A stretch of DNA of 64,000 nucleotides from Pseudomonas resinovorans NBRC 106553. GTDB lineage: Bacteria > Pseudomonadota > Gammaproteobacteria > Pseudomonadales > Pseudomonadaceae. Within the stretch, counting starts at the first letter, position 1. The number at the start of each line of letters is the position of its first letter. Under the pieces are notes generated by a model. The model saw nothing but the letters and a program-made list of their open reading frames with translations, was not told the DNA's origin and ran no database searches. Location: contig NC_021499.1 in the NCBI RefSeq assembly GCF_000412695.1, forward strand, positions 2,604,001-2,668,000. The letters run 5' to 3'. This document shows positions 42,450 through 51,971 of this stretch, in pieces. The position numbers were made by a program, and so were the translations under genes.

Positions 42450-42691
42450 GTCGATCGCCACGCTGTTGTTATGCCGGTGCGGGAGAGATCCGTCGCCGGT
42501 GGTTATTGTCGTTGGAAGCGAAGTGAGTCTGCTGTGTTGGATGGTCTTCTAATTCGCCTTTGCTGACAACGCTGGCCCGAGCCCGATCCAGAGCGTAGGA
42601 GCAAGTAAAGCCAATTCGTGGCAATCAGCCCAGCCCACGGACGACGGGCATTGGCCGCCTGGCGGGGGCGACCGGGGGGCAGGGTGGGGCT

Positions 42692-42730
42692 GTCATGAAA
42701 TGCGAAGCACCTGACGCCCGATGAAAAGCG
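42692..42730 (+). promoter_or_regulatory. Direct-repeat operator (ArgR/OruR type) of the export cluster
   Basis: Half-sites TGTCATGAAATGCGAAGC (42692-42709) and TGACGCCCGATGAAAAGC (42713-42730), 21 bp apart. This is a close copy of 32413-32451, placed about 90 bp before the hydrolase start. The rest of the 366-bp gap has no credible ORF. Confidence 0.65.
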
Positions 42731-42815
42731 ACCGCCCCCCCACATCTCTACTGTTTGCATCACCAAGTACCTAACGCCGCGATGGCGATCCCATCGAACG
42801 CAACAGGGTGATGAT

Positions 42816-43379
42816 GTGAACGACAACAACCGCGCAACCATCCTCATTGTCCCGGGCCTGCGGGACCACGTGCCGGAGCACTGGCAGACCCATCTGGTCG
42901 CCGAGCTGCCCAAGGTGCGCAGCGTGCCGCCGCTGACTCACGACAAGCTGAGCCTGCCGGCGCGGGTCGAGGCCATCCAGCGCGAGCTGGAAGCCATCGA
43001 CGGCCCGGTGATCCTGGTCGCCCACAGCGCCGGCGTACTCATGGTGGTGCACTGGGCGGCCCGTTACAGCCGACCGATCAAGGGTGCGCTGCTGGCCACC
43101 CCGCCGGATCTGGACGCCACCTGGCCGGAGAACTACCCCAGCCCCGAGTCCCTCAGGGCCAATGGCTGGACACCGCTGCCGCGCCAGCCGCTGCCGTTCC
43201 CCAGCCTGGTCTGCTCCAGCGAAAACGACCACCTGGCCAGCGCGGACGCCGTGCGCGCCATGGCAGACGACTGGCAAGGCAGCCTGGTGCAGCTGGGCCG
43301 GGTAGGGCACCTCAACCCGGCATCGGGTTACGGCGAATGGCCTTACGCCCATGAGCTGATCCAGTTGCTCGATCGCTGA
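42816..43379 (+). CDS. RBBP9/YdeN-type alpha/beta hydrolase
   Basis: 187 residues. ILIVPGLRDHVPEHWQTHL is the diagnostic opening of the RBBP9/YdeN serine hydrolases. Catalytic residues by position: S71 (VAHSAGVLMV), D138 (SSENDHLA) and H165 (GRVGHLNPASGYG). The start is a GTG at 42816, because the overlapping ATGs run into a stop. First gene of the AraC-controlled cluster; probably cytoplasmic esterase/lipase activity on a pathway ester. Confidence 0.88.
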   Translation: MNDNNRATILIVPGLRDHVPEHWQTHLVAELPKVRSVPPLTHDKLSLPARVEAIQRELEAIDGPVILVAHSAGVLMVVHWAARYSRPIKGALLATPPDLDATWPENYPSPESLRANGWTPLPRQPLPFPSLVCSSENDHLASADAVRAMADDWQGSLVQLGRVGHLNPASGYGEWPYAHELIQLLDR

Positions 43380-43514
43380 CACGCAAATCAATCGAATACA
43401 GCCGGCGGAGTCCGGTGAAGACGGCGCACGGCCAAGCAACCGGCTGCGCGCTGAAAAGCAGGGAGCAAGGAAAGGGTTGCGGTAGCCACCACAACAAAAA
43501 AGCGGAGCCAACGC

Positions 43515-45449
43515 ATGAAGTACAACAATAATCACAACCTGAACCTGCGCAGGTGCCTCCTCGCTTCGGCCATCGCCGCCGGACTGGGTGCGCCGACCAT
43601 GGTGCAGGCCTTCGAAGTCGATACCGGCAATCCGGACTGGCAGGTGCGCTTCGACAACACCGTGAAGTACAACTACGGCGTTCGCACCGAAAGCGCCGAC
43701 AAGCGCATGCTCGCTACCCCGAACAACAACGACGGTGACTACAACTTCCGCCGTTCCGGCACCAACATCACCAACCGTGTCGACCTGTTGACCGAGCTGG
43801 ACGTGATCCACCAGGGCAACAAGGGCTTCCGCGTCAGCGCCGCCAGCTGGTACGACAAGGCCTACGACAACACCGGCTCCAACTCCAACCCCTTCGTCAA
43901 CGGCAACGAGGCGTTCTCGCGCATCGCCGGCCAGCCCGGCGCCGGCAATCCGGTGCTCGGCAGCCCGCACCTGTCCAACTACGCCCAGCGCTACTACAGC
44001 GGCCCGTCCGGCGAATTCCTCGACGCCTTCGTGTTCTACAGCACCGAAGTGGGCGAAGAGTCGATGTTCAGCGTCAAGGTCGGCCAGCACAACGTGTACT
44101 GGGGCGAAACCATCCTCAACCCGGTGCATGGCATCAGCTACGGCCAGTCCGGGCTGGACCTGGCCAAGCTCGCCGCAGCGCCCGGCACCGAGGCCAAGGA
44201 GCTGTTCGTCCCGCGCAACCAGATTTCCGCCTCCTTCACCGTCAACCCCGAGCTGACCCTGGCCGCCCAGTACTTCCTGGAGTGGGATGCCGCGCGCCTG
44301 CCGGAAGCCGGCACCTATTACGGCAGCTCTGACCTGGTGGGCTTCGGCGCCCAGTCCTTCCTCCTCGGCCACACCGGTGGCCCGGGCCTGGCGGGACCGA
44401 ACGGCACCCTGACCAGCATCCGCCGTGGCCACGACGTCACCCCGGACAAGCGTGGCGACTGGGGCCTGATGGCCAAGTGGTCGCCGGAGTGGCTGGATGG
44501 CACCCTCGGCGCCTACTACCGCCGCACCTCGGAAATCCTGCCCCAGGCGGTGCTCGACGGCACCGGGCTGAGCGTGCTCGGCGCCAACCCCCTGCCGGCC
44601 GGCGCCATCGCCAACGTGCGCCAGTCCATCAGCACCACCAACTACAAGTTCGCCTACGGCGACGGCATCGACATCTTCGGCCTGAGCCTGTCCAAGGACA
44701 TCGGCGGGATCAGCGTGGCCAGCGACCTGAACGTCCGCCACAACATGCCCCTGGCGAGCATCCCGGCCATCGTCAGCGCAACCGGCCCCTTCGGCCTGGC
44801 CAACGGCCTGGGCGTGCTGCCCCCCCGCGATCCGTCCAGCGGCGTGGTCACCGACCTGCCCAGCAGCGGCGACAGCATGAGCGCCACCGGTGACACCCTG
44901 CACTGGACCATCAACGGCCTGATGGCCATTGGCGACACCCCGCTGTTCGACTCGGCCAGCCTGCTGGGCGAGCTCTACTACAGCAACCTGCTCAAGCTCG
45001 ATAGCCACAACGAGGCGCTCTACAAGGGCAAGAGCACCTACCGCGGCATCGACCAGCCGACCCGCGACAACTGGGGCCTGGCGGTGAACTTCACCCCCAC
45101 CTGGTTCCAGGTGTTCCCGGGTGTGGACCTGTCGGCACCCATGTCGGTGAACGTCGGCCTGGACGGTGTTTCCCCGGTCCAGGGCGGCGGCGCCGAGAAC
45201 ACCGGCAACTACGCCGTAGGCGTCGGCGCGGCCATCTACAACCAGTACTTCGTCGACCTGAAGTACGTGGACTCTTTCGGCGATGCCGACAAGTGCACCA
45301 ACGGAGCCGAAGACGGCTCGACACCCAACGCACTGGATGCGGCTCAGCGCTACACCTGCTACGCCGGGGGCTATTCCTCCTTCTCCGGCGGCGGGGCTAC
45401 CACGGAAGACCGTGGCGCGGTGTACCTGACTTTCAAGACCACCTTCTGA
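43515..45449 (+). CDS. DUF1302 outer-membrane protein
   Basis: 644 residues with a signal peptide (about 1-32, ending MVQA). FEVDTGNPDWQVRFDNTVKY is the DUF1302 opening, followed by many amphipathic strands (VKVGQHNVYWGETILNPVHG) and a terminal VYLTFKTTF ending in Phe, as in beta-barrels. DUF1302 genes nearly always pair with DUF1329 and RND genes in loci for hydrophobic substrates, but the reaction or cargo is not established. Confidence 0.88.
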   Translation: MKYNNNHNLNLRRCLLASAIAAGLGAPTMVQAFEVDTGNPDWQVRFDNTVKYNYGVRTESADKRMLATPNNNDGDYNFRRSGTNITNRVDLLTELDVIHQGNKGFRVSAASWYDKAYDNTGSNSNPFVNGNEAFSRIAGQPGAGNPVLGSPHLSNYAQRYYSGPSGEFLDAFVFYSTEVGEESMFSVKVGQHNVYWGETILNPVHGISYGQSGLDLAKLAAAPGTEAKELFVPRNQISASFTVNPELTLAAQYFLEWDAARLPEAGTYYGSSDLVGFGAQSFLLGHTGGPGLAGPNGTLTSIRRGHDVTPDKRGDWGLMAKWSPEWLDGTLGAYYRRTSEILPQAVLDGTGLSVLGANPLPAGAIANVRQSISTTNYKFAYGDGIDIFGLSLSKDIGGISVASDLNVRHNMPLASIPAIVSATGPFGLANGLGVLPPRDPSSGVVTDLPSSGDSMSATGDTLHWTINGLMAIGDTPLFDSASLLGELYYSNLLKLDSHNEALYKGKSTYRGIDQPTRDNWGLAVNFTPTWFQVFPGVDLSAPMSVNVGLDGVSPVQGGGAENTGNYAVGVGAAIYNQYFVDLKYVDSFGDADKCTNGAEDGSTPNALDAAQRYTCYAGGYSSFSGGGATTEDRGAVYLTFKTTF

Positions 45450-45489
45450 TAATCCGCACCGCTCCTAACCCGAGCAGGAGAACAACGAG

Positions 45490-46848
45490 ATGACCTTCGT
45501 GAAAACTCTGATGGCGGCTTCCCTCGCGGTGGCCTTCGCAAGCTCTGCCTTCGCCGCCGTATCGCCTGATGAAGCTGCAAAACTGGGCAACAGCCTGACC
45601 CTGGTGGGCGCCGAGAAGGCCGCCAGCGCCGATGGTTCGATCCCCGCCTACGACGGTGGCCTGACCACGCCGCCGGCCGGCTTCAAGTCCGGCGACAGCA
45701 TGCGTCCGGACCCCTTCGCCAGCGAGAAGCCGGCGCTGGTGATCGATGGCAAGAACGTCGACCAGTACAAGAACCTGCTCAGCGTCACCACCGTTGAGCT
45801 GGCCAAGCGTTACCCGGGCTTCCGCGTGGATGTCTACCCCACCCACCGTACCGTGGCCATGCCCCAGCCGGTGCTGGACAACGCGGTGAAGAACGCCACC
45901 GGCGCCAAGACCGGCAACGGCGGCCTGGCCCTGGAGAACGTGCTGCCGGGCGTTCCCTTCCCGATCCCGCAGTCGGGCGCCGAAGCCATGTGGAACCATC
46001 TGCTGCGCTACCAGGGCGTGACCATCAACTCCAAGTACGACTCCTGGAACGTCGACTCCGCGGGTGTTGCCACCCTGGCCACCACCGGCCAGGCGTTCAT
46101 CAACTACCCGATCTACCAGGACATGTCGAAGCCGATCGCCAACACCGACGTGTACTACCAGATGAAGCTGTACTACTCGGGTCCGGCCCGTCGCGCCGGC
46201 GAGGCGATCATGCTCAAGGATGCCGCCAACGCCGTGGAGCAACCGCGCCGCGCCTGGCAGTACCTGCCTGGCCAGCGTCGCGTGAAGCTGGCGCCGAGCC
46301 TGGCCTACGACACCCCGAACCCGGGCACCGCCGGTGCCGGCACCTATGACGACGTGTTCGTCTTCAACGGGGCGCTGGACCGCTACGACTGGAAGCTGGT
46401 GGGCAAGCAGGAGCTGATCGTTCCCTACAACACCTACAAGCTGACCTACGCCCAGGACCCGAAAGCCCTGACCACCCCCAACCACCTGTCGCCCGACTAC
46501 GTACGCTGGGAGAAGCACCGTGTCTGGGTGGTGGAAGGCACTCTGAAAGAGGGCGCCCGCCACATCTACGCCAAGCGCCGCTTCTACCTGGACGAGGACA
46601 GCTGGGTGGCCCTGGCTTCCGACCAGTACGACGCCCGTGGGCAGATCTACCGTGGCTCCTTCGCCTTCCTCAGCCAGAGCTACGACAAGCAGGTGCCTGA
46701 CACCACGCCCTTCGTGATCTACGACCTGGTGGGCAACTCCTACAACATCAACGGCATAGTCGGCCCCCATGGCGGCATCCGTTATATCGACCCGCTGACC
46801 AAGGCTCAGTGGGCAGCAGAGTCCCTGGCTGGCGCCGGCATTCGCTGA
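45490..46848 (+). CDS. DUF1329 periplasmic lipid-binding-like protein
   Basis: 452 residues with a signal peptide (about 1-22, ending AFA). It matches DUF1329: LGNSLTLVGAEKAASADGSI, AYDGGLTTPPAGF, RRAWQYLPGQRRVKLAPSLAYDTP in part, and KRRFYLDEDSWVALASDQYD. The family has a LolB/LppX-like fold and may ferry hydrophobic molecules. It lies 40 bp after the DUF1302 gene with AGGAGAACAACGAG as RBS. Confidence 0.9.
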   Translation: MTFVKTLMAASLAVAFASSAFAAVSPDEAAKLGNSLTLVGAEKAASADGSIPAYDGGLTTPPAGFKSGDSMRPDPFASEKPALVIDGKNVDQYKNLLSVTTVELAKRYPGFRVDVYPTHRTVAMPQPVLDNAVKNATGAKTGNGGLALENVLPGVPFPIPQSGAEAMWNHLLRYQGVTINSKYDSWNVDSAGVATLATTGQAFINYPIYQDMSKPIANTDVYYQMKLYYSGPARRAGEAIMLKDAANAVEQPRRAWQYLPGQRRVKLAPSLAYDTPNPGTAGAGTYDDVFVFNGALDRYDWKLVGKQELIVPYNTYKLTYAQDPKALTTPNHLSPDYVRWEKHRVWVVEGTLKEGARHIYAKRRFYLDEDSWVALASDQYDARGQIYRGSFAFLSQSYDKQVPDTTPFVIYDLVGNSYNINGIVGPHGGIRYIDPLTKAQWAAESLAGAGIR

Positions 46849-46860
46849 GCCAGGTTGGTT

Positions 46861-46898
46861 GCCGCCCCTTCGCGTGTGGGGGCGGCGGCCCTTTTTTT
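46861..46898 (+). terminator. Intrinsic terminator or attenuator inside the cluster
   Basis: GCCGCCCC-9-GGGGCGGC then GGCCC and TTTTTTT, between the DUF1329 and BNR genes. It probably lowers expression of the downstream transporter genes relative to the two envelope proteins. Confidence 0.75.
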
Positions 46899-46913
46899 CT
46901 AGAGGACGTCCCG

Positions 46914-47972
46914 ATGTTTACCTTCAAGTTCATCGCCCTGGGCCTGGCCCTGGCGGCCGGCAGCTGTGGCGCCGCGCCCCTGGTGGATGTGCTCGACCTG
47001 CCGGCACAGCGCAGCGAGCTCGCGGCACGCGGTCCCTTGCTCGACCTGGCCCACGCCGGCCAGCGACTGGTAGCCGTAGGGCAGCGTGGCCATATTTTGT
47101 ATTCCGATAATCAGGGCCAGAGCTGGACCCAGGCCAAGGTGCCGGTCAGCTCCGACCTCAATGCCGTGCAGTTCCCCACCCCTCAGCAGGGCTGGGCGGT
47201 CGGCCACGATGGCGTGGTGCTGCACAGCCAGGACGCCGGTGCGACCTGGGAGAAGCAACTCGATGGCCGCCAGCTCGGCCGCCTGATGCTGGACCACTAC
47301 GCCGCCCGCGAGGGTGCCGAGCAATGGCTGGACGAGGGCAAGCGCATCGAGGCCGAAGGCGCCGACAAGCCCTTTCTCGACCTCTGGTTCAGCGACGAGC
47401 GCAACGGTTTCGTGGTCGGCGCGTTCAACCTGATCTTCCGCACCCGCGACGGTGGCAAGAGCTGGGAGCCCTGGGCCGACCGCACCGACAACCCGTCCGG
47501 CTACCACCTCAACGCCATCGCCGGCGACGGCGGGCAGCTGTTCATCGCCGGGGAGCAGGGCCTGTTGCTGCGCCTGGACGACAGCGGCGAGCGCTTCCAG
47601 GCGCTGACCTCGCCCTACGAGGGCAGTTTCTTCGGCATCAGCGTGCAACCCGGCCTGGTGCTGGCCTACGGCCTGCGTGGCAATGCCTACCGCAGCAACG
47701 ACCAGGGCGCCAGCTGGAGCCAGGTGAAGACCGGGCTGAACAGCGCCATCACCGCGTCCGCCAGCGATGGCCAGGGCCATCTCTACCTGTTCGGCCAGAC
47801 CGGCCAGGCGCTGGCCAGCACCGACCAGGGCGCCAGCTTCAAACCCCTGGACATCGGCCAGCCGGTGCCCGTCTACGGCGCCCTGGCGAGCATGGACGGC
47901 GGTCTGCTGCTTGTAGGGCCGCGCGGCGTCAGCCAGCGCACCCCGACTCAAGCAAAACAAGAACAAGAGTGA
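46914..47972 (+). CDS. YCF48/BNR-repeat periplasmic protein
   Basis: 352 residues with a signal peptide (about 1-20, SCGA). Repeated beta-propeller motifs SDNQGQSWTQAKV, SQDAGATWEKQL, TRDGGKSWEPW and SNDQGASWSQV are BNR/YCF48-type blades, about six to seven in all. Related proteins act as assembly factors. It lies 12 bp before the RND gene and probably forms part of that transporter complex. The start is the ATG at 46914. Confidence 0.87.
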   Translation: MFTFKFIALGLALAAGSCGAAPLVDVLDLPAQRSELAARGPLLDLAHAGQRLVAVGQRGHILYSDNQGQSWTQAKVPVSSDLNAVQFPTPQQGWAVGHDGVVLHSQDAGATWEKQLDGRQLGRLMLDHYAAREGAEQWLDEGKRIEAEGADKPFLDLWFSDERNGFVVGAFNLIFRTRDGGKSWEPWADRTDNPSGYHLNAIAGDGGQLFIAGEQGLLLRLDDSGERFQALTSPYEGSFFGISVQPGLVLAYGLRGNAYRSNDQGASWSQVKTGLNSAITASASDGQGHLYLFGQTGQALASTDQGASFKPLDIGQPVPVYGALASMDGGLLLVGPRGVSQRTPTQAKQEQE

Positions 47973-47984
47973 GGCGAACCCATC

Positions 47985-50534
47985 ATGGGTGGCATAAAAC
48001 AAGATCAGATGCCGGTGATCCGGGATATCGCGGACTTCGATGCGCAGAGCGGCAACCTGCTCGAGCGCATGGTGTTCAACCACCGCCTGCCCTTCGTGGC
48101 CGGCATCCTGCTGGTGACGCTGCTGCTGGGCTACATGGCCCTCACGCGGCTGGAGCTCAAACCCAGCTTCGAAAAAATGATTCCCCAGGGTCACCCCTAC
48201 ATCCAGAACTTCCTGGAAAACCGCAAGGCCCTGCGCGGCCTGGGCAACAGCGTGCGGGTGGTGGTGGAAAACACCCAGGGCGACATCTTCGACCCGGCGT
48301 ACCTCGACGCCCTCAAGCAGGTGCATGACGAGCTGTTCCTCAGCCCCGGCGTCGACCGTGCCTGGATGAAGTCCCTCTGGGCCCCCGGCGTGCGCTGGAC
48401 CGAGGTGACCGAGCAGGGCTTCCAGGGTGGTCCGGTGATGCCCGACGGCTACGACGGCTCCCCCGCGAGCATCGAGCAGCTCAAGCAGAACATCGCCCGT
48501 GCCGGCATAGTCGGCAGCCTGGTGGCCAGCGACTTCAAGTCCACCATGCTGGTGGTGCCGCTGCTGGACCAGGCTGCCGCCGGCGGCCAGGGGGTGGACT
48601 ACCACCAGTTCTCGCGGGACCTGGAAGACAAGTTCCGCCTGCGTTTCGAATACGCCGGCGACCGCCAGGCCCAGGCCTCGGGCGAGGAGGGGCAGGGTGC
48701 CATCAAGGTCCGCGTGATCGGTTTCGCCAAGCTGGTGGGTGACCTGATCGATGGCCTGTTGCGGGTCATGGCCTTCTTCGGCCTGGCCGTGGTCACCACC
48801 TTCTTCATCATCCTGGCCTACACCCGCTGCCTGCGCAGCAGCCTGCTGGTGATCGTCTGCTCGTTGCTGGCGGTGGTCTGGCAGCTGGGCATAGTCGCCT
48901 GGCTGGGCTACGCGCTGGACCCGTATTCGATCCTGGTGCCTTTCCTGATCTTCGCCATCGGCGTGTCCCACGCGGCGCAGAAGATGAACGGCATCATGCA
49001 GGACATCGCCCTGGGTACCCATCGCCTGGTGGCGGCGCGCTACACCTTCCGCCGCCTGTTCCTCGCCGGGGTCACCGCGCTCCTGGCCGACGCCGTGGGC
49101 TTCGCGGTGCTGATGCTGATCGACATCCCGGTGATCCAGGACCTGGCCATCACCGCCAGCATCGGCGTGGCCGTGCTGATCCTCACCACCCTGCTGATGA
49201 TGCCGGTGGCGCTGTCCTATGTCGGCGTCGGCAAGAGGGCCGCCGAGCGCGCCCTGCGCATCGACACCAATGCCGCCGCCCACAAGGGCTTCGGCCGGGT
49301 CTGGGACTTCCTCGACCGTTTCACCGAGAAGCGCTGGGCGCTGACCACCGTGGGCCTGGCGGTTGCCCTGGGGGTGGCCGGCTTCATGGTCAGCCACAAC
49401 CTGCAGATCGGCGACCTCGACGCCGGCGCCCCGGAGCTGCGCCCCGAGTCGCGCTACAACCGCGACAACGCCTACATCACCAGCCACTACGCGCTGTCCA
49501 GCGACCTGTTCGCGGTGATGGTGAAGACCCCGGCCGAGGGCTGCCTGAACTACCAGACGCTGATCCAGGCCGATCGCCTGGCCTGGGCCCTGCAGCAGCA
49601 CCCGAGCGTGCAGGCCACGGCCTCCCTGGCCAATGCGGTGCGGCAGATCACCGCCGGCACCTACGAGGGCAACCCGAAGTTCCTCAGCCTGCAGCGCAAC
49701 CAGGACGTGCTCAACTACGCCGCCCAGCAGGCCTCGGTGAACACGCCGGAGCTGTTCAACACCGACTGCTCGGTGATGCCGGTGATCGCCTTCCTCAAGG
49801 ACCACAAGGCACAGACCCTGGATGAGGTGGCGGCCATCGCCGAGCGCTTCGCCGCCGAGAACAGCGAGCCGGACCGCCAGTTCCTGCTGGCCGCCGGCAG
49901 CGCGGGGATCGAGGCGGCGACCAACATCGTGGTGCGCGACGCCAACCGCACCATGCTGTTCTACGTCTACCTGGCGGTGACCCTGTTCTGCCTGGTGACC
50001 TTCCGCAGCTGGCGCGCAACCCTGGTGGCGCTGCTGCCCCTGGTGCTCACCTCGGTGCTCTGCGAGGCCCTGATGGTGATGATGGGAATCGGCGTGAAGG
50101 TGGCCACCCTGCCGGTGATCGCCCTCGGCGTCGGCATAGGCGTGGACTACGCGCTGTACCTGCTCAGCGTGCAGTTGCACTACCAGCGCCAGGGCTTGCC
50201 GTTGGCGGCCGCCTACAAGCAGGCGGTGTTCTTCACCGGCCGGGTGGTGGCGCTGGTGGGTATCACCCTGGCTGCCGGCGTGCTGCCCTGGGCCTGGTCG
50301 CCCATCAAGTTCCAGGCCGACATGGGCATCCTGCTCACCTTCATGTTCCTCTGGAACATGATCGGCGCGCTGATCCTGATTCCGGCGCTGTCCTACCTGC
50401 TGCTGCGCAAGGTCGGCAAGCCCGCGCAATCGGACGAACCCGCCGAGGCGCCACTGGCCGAGCCTGCCGCGGACGCGGCGCAGAGCGTTCGGGTGGAGTC
50501 GGAGCAACGACAACCGGCGCGCGAGCGAACTTGA
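47985..50534 (+). CDS. RND/MMPL-family exporter
   Basis: 849 residues, with the duplicated layout of RND proteins: TM1 at about 38-58, a large periplasmic loop (about 60-245), TM2-6 with a long second loop, and a second six-helix set. GVSHAAQKMNGIM and GVGIGVDYALYLLSVQLHYQ are the conserved TM4 segments with a charged residue. It resembles MmpL/HpnN-type exporters of lipids rather than drug pumps. Likely exports or imports the hydrophobic cargo handled by the DUF1302/DUF1329 proteins. Confidence 0.9.
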   Translation: MGGIKQDQMPVIRDIADFDAQSGNLLERMVFNHRLPFVAGILLVTLLLGYMALTRLELKPSFEKMIPQGHPYIQNFLENRKALRGLGNSVRVVVENTQGDIFDPAYLDALKQVHDELFLSPGVDRAWMKSLWAPGVRWTEVTEQGFQGGPVMPDGYDGSPASIEQLKQNIARAGIVGSLVASDFKSTMLVVPLLDQAAAGGQGVDYHQFSRDLEDKFRLRFEYAGDRQAQASGEEGQGAIKVRVIGFAKLVGDLIDGLLRVMAFFGLAVVTTFFIILAYTRCLRSSLLVIVCSLLAVVWQLGIVAWLGYALDPYSILVPFLIFAIGVSHAAQKMNGIMQDIALGTHRLVAARYTFRRLFLAGVTALLADAVGFAVLMLIDIPVIQDLAITASIGVAVLILTTLLMMPVALSYVGVGKRAAERALRIDTNAAAHKGFGRVWDFLDRFTEKRWALTTVGLAVALGVAGFMVSHNLQIGDLDAGAPELRPESRYNRDNAYITSHYALSSDLFAVMVKTPAEGCLNYQTLIQADRLAWALQQHPSVQATASLANAVRQITAGTYEGNPKFLSLQRNQDVLNYAAQQASVNTPELFNTDCSVMPVIAFLKDHKAQTLDEVAAIAERFAAENSEPDRQFLLAAGSAGIEAATNIVVRDANRTMLFYVYLAVTLFCLVTFRSWRATLVALLPLVLTSVLCEALMVMMGIGVKVATLPVIALGVGIGVDYALYLLSVQLHYQRQGLPLAAAYKQAVFFTGRVVALVGITLAAGVLPWAWSPIKFQADMGILLTFMFLWNMIGALILIPALSYLLLRKVGKPAQSDEPAEAPLAEPAADAAQSVRVESEQRQPARERT

Positions 50535-50650
50535 ACTAATCTGCAAGGCGGGGGGATCGCCGCCGGTCGCAATGCGCCTGGCGGCGATGCCGATTCAGCC
50601 TTCGATGGGCCGGCCGGCTCGTCGAAGGACCGCTTTCAAGGACAAGTCAT

Positions 50651-51004
50651 ATGCTCGACTACATCGCTCTGGGCATTCTTATCTTCGCGGCGATCGTGTT
50701 GTTCTACGGGATCATCGTGATGCACGACATCCCTTACGAGATCGCCGTCCACCGTAACCATCCCCACCAGGACGCCATCCATGCCGCCGGCTGGGTGAGC
50801 CTCTTCACCCTCCACGCGCTGTGGCCCTTCCTGTGGATCTGGGCCATGTTGTACCGCGAGGACCGTGGCTGGGGCTTCAACCACGGCAAGCCGGCCAGCG
50901 GCCCGGCGGCCGAGCTGGAACGGGAGCTGGCCGAGCTGCGCCAGCGGGTCGAGCAGCTCGAAGGGCGCACGCCCAAGGCGCCTGACGAACAGAAGGAGGT
51001 TTAA
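50651..51004 (+). CDS. DUF3302 inner-membrane protein (YiaW-like)
   Basis: 117 residues with two TM helices (about 4-25 and 46-68). The family motif region is HDIPYEIAVHRNHPHQDAIH and LFTLHALWPFLWIWAMLYRED, with a C-terminal coiled coil (LERELAELRQRVEQLEG). DUF3302 proteins regularly precede HlyD-type adaptors, as here at a 3-bp gap. Confidence 0.88.
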   Translation: MLDYIALGILIFAAIVLFYGIIVMHDIPYEIAVHRNHPHQDAIHAAGWVSLFTLHALWPFLWIWAMLYREDRGWGFNHGKPASGPAAELERELAELRQRVEQLEGRTPKAPDEQKEV

Positions 51005-51007
51005 GCC

Positions 51008-51967
51008 ATGGACCTGTTGCTGATCCTTACCTATGCCTCCATCTGCGTCGCCATCTTCAAGATCTTCAAGATTCCGCTGAACAAATGGACCGTGCCCACC
51101 GCCGTGCTCGGCGGCGTGGTGCTGATCGGCGCGCTGATCTTCACCATGAACTACAACCACCCCTATTCGGAGGTGGCGCGCACCTACTTTGTCTCCGTGC
51201 CCATCGTGCCGGAAGTGTCCGGCGTGGTGATCGAGGTGCCGGTGCGCGCGAACCAGCCCCTGGAGAAGGGCGATGTGCTGTTCCGCATCGACCCCACGCC
51301 CTTCGAGAACAAGGTGAAGTCCTTCAAGGCGCAGCTGGTCTCGGCCAAGGCCGACCAGTCCCGCGCTCGCGAGCTGGCCGCGCGCAATGTGGGTAACCGT
51401 CGCGACGTGGACCTCACCACGGCGCGGGTGGACGACCTGCAGGCGCAACTGAACATCGCCCAGTTCAACCTGGACAGCACCGTGGTGCGGGCGCCCAGCA
51501 AGGGCTTCGTCACCCATGTGTCGCTGCGACCGGGCATGCGCGCGGTGAAGCTGCCGCTGCGCCCGAGCATGGTGTTCATTCCTGACGAGGGCTACTACTT
51601 CATCGCCTGGATGCGGCAGAACAGCCAGCTGCGCCTCTCCCCCGGCGACGAGGCGGAAGTGGCCTTCGACGGCATTCCCGGCAGGGTCTTCAGCGGCAAG
51701 GTGCAGCAGGTGATTGGCGTGATTGGTGAAGGCCAGGTGCAACCCTCCGGCACCCTGATCAGCTTCACCGGCTCGCCGCCGCCCGGACGGGTGCCGGTGT
51801 TCATCGAGATCACCGACCCGGACTACGCCCAGTACGCGGCGCAGATGCCGGGCGGCGCCTATGGCCAGGCGGCGCTCTACAGCCAGCACTTCCACCATGT
51901 GGCGATCATGCGCAAGATCCTCCTGCGCATGGCGGCCTGGATGAACTTCATCTTCCCGTTCCACTGA
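51008..51967 (+). CDS. HlyD/EmrA-type membrane-fusion protein (YiaV/YibH-like)
   Basis: 319 residues. An N-terminal double membrane segment (about 3-45), then the lipoyl half-motif VIVPEVSGVVIEVPVRANQP-type (about 62-85), an alpha-hairpin (QLVSAKADQSRARELAAR) and the second lipoyl half STVVRAPSKGFVTHVSLRPG. It is a periplasmic adaptor that pairs with the DUF3302 protein. No outer-membrane factor or pump gene lies beside them. Confidence 0.88.
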   Translation: MDLLLILTYASICVAIFKIFKIPLNKWTVPTAVLGGVVLIGALIFTMNYNHPYSEVARTYFVSVPIVPEVSGVVIEVPVRANQPLEKGDVLFRIDPTPFENKVKSFKAQLVSAKADQSRARELAARNVGNRRDVDLTTARVDDLQAQLNIAQFNLDSTVVRAPSKGFVTHVSLRPGMRAVKLPLRPSMVFIPDEGYYFIAWMRQNSQLRLSPGDEAEVAFDGIPGRVFSGKVQQVIGVIGEGQVQPSGTLISFTGSPPPGRVPVFIEITDPDYAQYAAQMPGGAYGQAALYSQHFHHVAIMRKILLRMAAWMNFIFPFH

Positions 51968-51971
51968 TGCG

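Noticed and set aside
46899..50546. 1215-residue minus-strand ORF
   Set aside because: His/Gln/Gly-rich shadow of the BNR and RND genes, which is a high-GC codon-bias artefact.
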